Below, one piece after another: positions 62,473-64,000 of a stretch of 64,000 nt of DNA. Under the pieces are notes generated by a model. That model saw nothing but the letters and a program-made list of their open reading frames with translations. It was not told the DNA's origin and did no database searches. A program made the position numbers and the translations under genes. The stretch lies in assembly GCF_024832785.1 (NCBI RefSeq), contig NZ_CP116615.1, positions 682,001-746,000 on the forward strand, in the 5' to 3' direction. Origin of the DNA: Fontisphaera persica (GTDB lineage Bacteria; Verrucomicrobiota; Verrucomicrobiia; Limisphaerales; Fontisphaeraceae). Positions within the stretch are counted from its first letter, which is position 1. Every line of letters begins with the position of its first letter.

Positions 62473-63498
62473 TTAAGTTACCCGGCGCCGTTCATTTAGC
62501 AACCCTTCAATCATCAGCAACAGAATGCCCAGCGCCAGCGGGATTTGATAAACCTCCTGAGGGTCCGTGGATTTGCGGACATGCGTGCCCTTGGGCAATC
62601 GCTTGATGTGTTGTTCGTAAAGCCCCAACAACGCCTTGCCGCGTTCATCCTCCAACCGGGCATACGCTCCCTTGCCCGCCGCGGCCACTTGTTGCAACAC
62701 GCGCTCATTCATCCGGGACACGACTTCGCGGCCAAATTCATTTTTGGCAAACTTGACGGGCTGACCCCACGTGCGTTCGGGAAGGCGTGCCCCCGCCGCG
62801 CTGCCCACGCCGAGCGTAAAGACGGCCACCTTCTGTTGCGCGGCCTTGCGCGCCGCCAGAATGGCATCGCCTTGCAGCTCCTCCCCATCCGAAACCACCA
62901 GAATGGCCTTGCCGGCCTCCTGTTTGGCTTCAAACGATTTAAGCGCCAGCTCAATGGCCGCCGCAATATCCGTTCCGGGTTTGGAAACGGAAGTGGTGGA
63001 CAAGGCCAGCAGTGAGCGCTCAATGGCGCCATGATCCTGGGAAATCGGCGAAATCAAAAAGGCCTCCCCCGCAAAAGCAATGAGTCCCACCCGGTCGCCC
63101 GACGGCTGGCGCAACAATTGCGTCAACGCGCGTTTGGCAGCCGTGAGGCGGTTGGTGCCGGCGGCATCTTCCGCCAGCATGCTGCGGGAAATGTCCAGGG
63201 CAATGAAATAATCAATCCCCGGCAGCTCCACGCGCACCTCGCGGTTGCCCAGCATGGGACGAGCCAGGGCGATAATCAGCAGGGTCAGGCCCCCCAATAG
63301 AAAAACCAGCTTTTGCCGGCGGCGGGTGTAGTTCACCGCCTGGAGCAGGGCCTGCTGCAGCCGCGGCGCCACCACTCGATTCAACAAGGCGCGGCGGCGC
63401 CCGGCGGCCCAGCGCCACAGCCAGATGGCGCCGGGGATGACCACCGGAATCAACAGCAGCCACCACGGCTCGGCAAATCTCAAGGTAGTTTCCGCCAT
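62473..63498 (-). CDS. batB: BatB-like von Willebrand factor A domain protein
   Basis: Membrane protein with a vWA domain between transmembrane segments: WWLLLIPVVIPGAIWLW and LVFLLGGLTLLIIALARP at the N-terminus, and IPLALGILLLMIEGLL near the end. The metal-ion-dependent adhesion site reads ALDISRSM (DxSxS), with supporting SKPGTDIAAAI and VVSDGEELQGD. The 341-residue length is normal for BatA/BatB. It overlaps the upstream vWA gene by 19 bases and is followed 12 bp later by the TPR gene, giving the batA-batB-batC order. Known roles of Bat proteins are stress tolerance linked to MoxR ATPases; a moxR gene, if present, would lie outside the window. Confidence 0.88.
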   Translation of the reverse strand: MAETTLRFAEPWWLLLIPVVIPGAIWLWRWAAGRRRALLNRVVAPRLQQALLQAVNYTRRRQKLVFLLGGLTLLIIALARPMLGNREVRVELPGIDYFIALDISRSMLAEDAAGTNRLTAAKRALTQLLRQPSGDRVGLIAFAGEAFLISPISQDHGAIERSLLALSTTSVSKPGTDIAAAIELALKSFEAKQEAGKAILVVSDGEELQGDAILAARKAAQQKVAVFTLGVGSAAGARLPERTWGQPVKFAKNEFGREVVSRMNERVLQQVAAAGKGAYARLEDERGKALLGLYEQHIKRLPKGTHVRKSTDPQEVYQIPLALGILLLMIEGLLNERRRVT

Positions 63499-64000
63499 AC
63501 CGTATGAGCGAGTAATAATTCGAGCAACAACAGGGCGAGGGCGGCGGCCACCAGCCAGGGCGCCAGCTCGCGATACACCCGCTGCTGGCCCTCTTTGAAG
63601 CTGGCTTTCTCCAGCAGGTCAATTTGCTGATACACACTGCGCAGCCCCGTGAAGTCAGCCACCTGAAACACCTGTCCGCCCGTCAATTTGGCCATCTGCG
63701 CCATCTCGTTGCGCGACAGATTCACCGTGGCCATTTCCTTGAAGTCAATGATTTGAATCACATGCACCCGCACCCCCAGCGGCGCAATGGCGCGGGCCAC
63801 CTCCTCGGGCCGGGGGCCTTGATTTACCTGCTCGGCATCACTTACCAGAATAATCACCTTGGTCTGGTTGGTGGCTGGCAACAAATGTTCCGTGGCAATC
63901 AGCACGCCGGAACCGGGGGCGGTGCCGCGCCCGTTTTTCTCCGTGGCGATGCGTTGAATGAGATAGTCATGGTCCAGCGTGAGCGGGCTGACCAGAAAAG
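63480..64000 (-). CDS. batA: BatA-like von Willebrand A protein (partial, start outside window)
   Basis: The frame is open to the right edge, so the start codon and the MIDAS DxSxS motif lie beyond it. The visible part includes FLVSPLTLDHDYLIQRI, GTAPGSGVLIATE, VIILVSDAEQVNQG (end of the vWA core), GVRVHVIQI, a GGQVFQVADF stretch, and a C-terminal membrane helix (WLVAAALALLLLELLLAH). The order and overlap with batB fit a BatA-type protein. Whether it is called BatA or BatB-like cannot be settled without the N-terminus. Confidence 0.8.
   Translation of the reverse strand, partial: FLVSPLTLDHDYLIQRIATEKNGRGTAPGSGVLIATEHLLPATNQTKVIILVSDAEQVNQGPRPEEVARAIAPLGVRVHVIQIIDFKEMATVNLSRNEMAQMAKLTGGQVFQVADFTGLRSVYQQIDLLEKASFKEGQQRVYRELAPWLVAAALALLLLELLLAHTVWRKLP

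Overview
The window looks like chromosomal DNA of a free-living Verrucomicrobiota bacterium, probably near Pedosphaera/Limisphaerales. This placement is an inference. It rests on very large exported proteins built from lamin-tail (LTD), Ig-like, CotH and jelly-roll modules, on pseudopilins of the DUF1559 type, on a Bat (von Willebrand A) operon, and on a GC-rich genome with few Shine-Dalgarno sites. I see no tRNA, rRNA, CRISPR array, phage block or intact insertion sequence.

Layout. 0.07-0.7 kb: a small conserved hypothetical gene. 0.7-25.2 kb, minus strand: four units, namely an LTD/Ig exported protein, a stand-alone DUF772 (transposase N-terminal) protein, a 1752-residue Ig protein, and one giant gene of about 5,200 codons that the given sequence breaks into two reading frames. 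25.2-26.3 kb: an AT-rich intergenic region with an 18-bp perfect palindrome. 26.3-33.0 kb, plus strand: hdrC-hdrB-hdrA-mvhD-mvhG-mvhA, a complete heterodisulfide-reductase-like / group 3c-like [NiFe]-hydrogenase operon closed by a strong terminator. 33.1-38.4 kb: housekeeping genes (DUF1802, maf, M20 peptidase, aldo/keto reductase, der). 38.5-46.4 kb, minus strand: a second giant LTD/CotH gene, also broken by frameshifts. 46.6-52.9 kb, plus strand: clan-A-type glycoside hydrolase, Nudix hydrolase, acetyl-xylan-esterase-like hydrolase and a beta-propeller protein. 52.9-57.8 kb, minus strand: an overlapping unit of two pseudopilins, a membrane-anchored protein and an exported phosphodiester-glycosidase-domain protein. 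58-64 kb: zinc sugar-alcohol dehydrogenase, coiled-coil membrane protein, cupin, and the end of a Bat operon (TPR protein, BatB, partial BatA).

The most unusual signal is at nucleotide level. Three sharply bounded stretches (about 13.39-14.93, 29.80-32.89 and 39.43-40.29 kb) have a strongly G-rich, C-poor coding strand with nearly all synonymous sites ending in G, although the encoded proteins stay conserved. The largest begins inside hdrA and ends inside mvhA. The other two lie inside the giant genes, and each contains a tight cluster of five apparent single-G losses in G-runs. Restoring those five bases joins each giant gene into one continuous frame.

Working together: the hydrogenase/Hdr operon suggests H2-linked flavin-based electron bifurcation with an unknown heterodisulfide-like or other acceptor. 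The giant proteins and the hydrolase cluster suggest an outer-surface or secreted programme for adhesion and polymer use.
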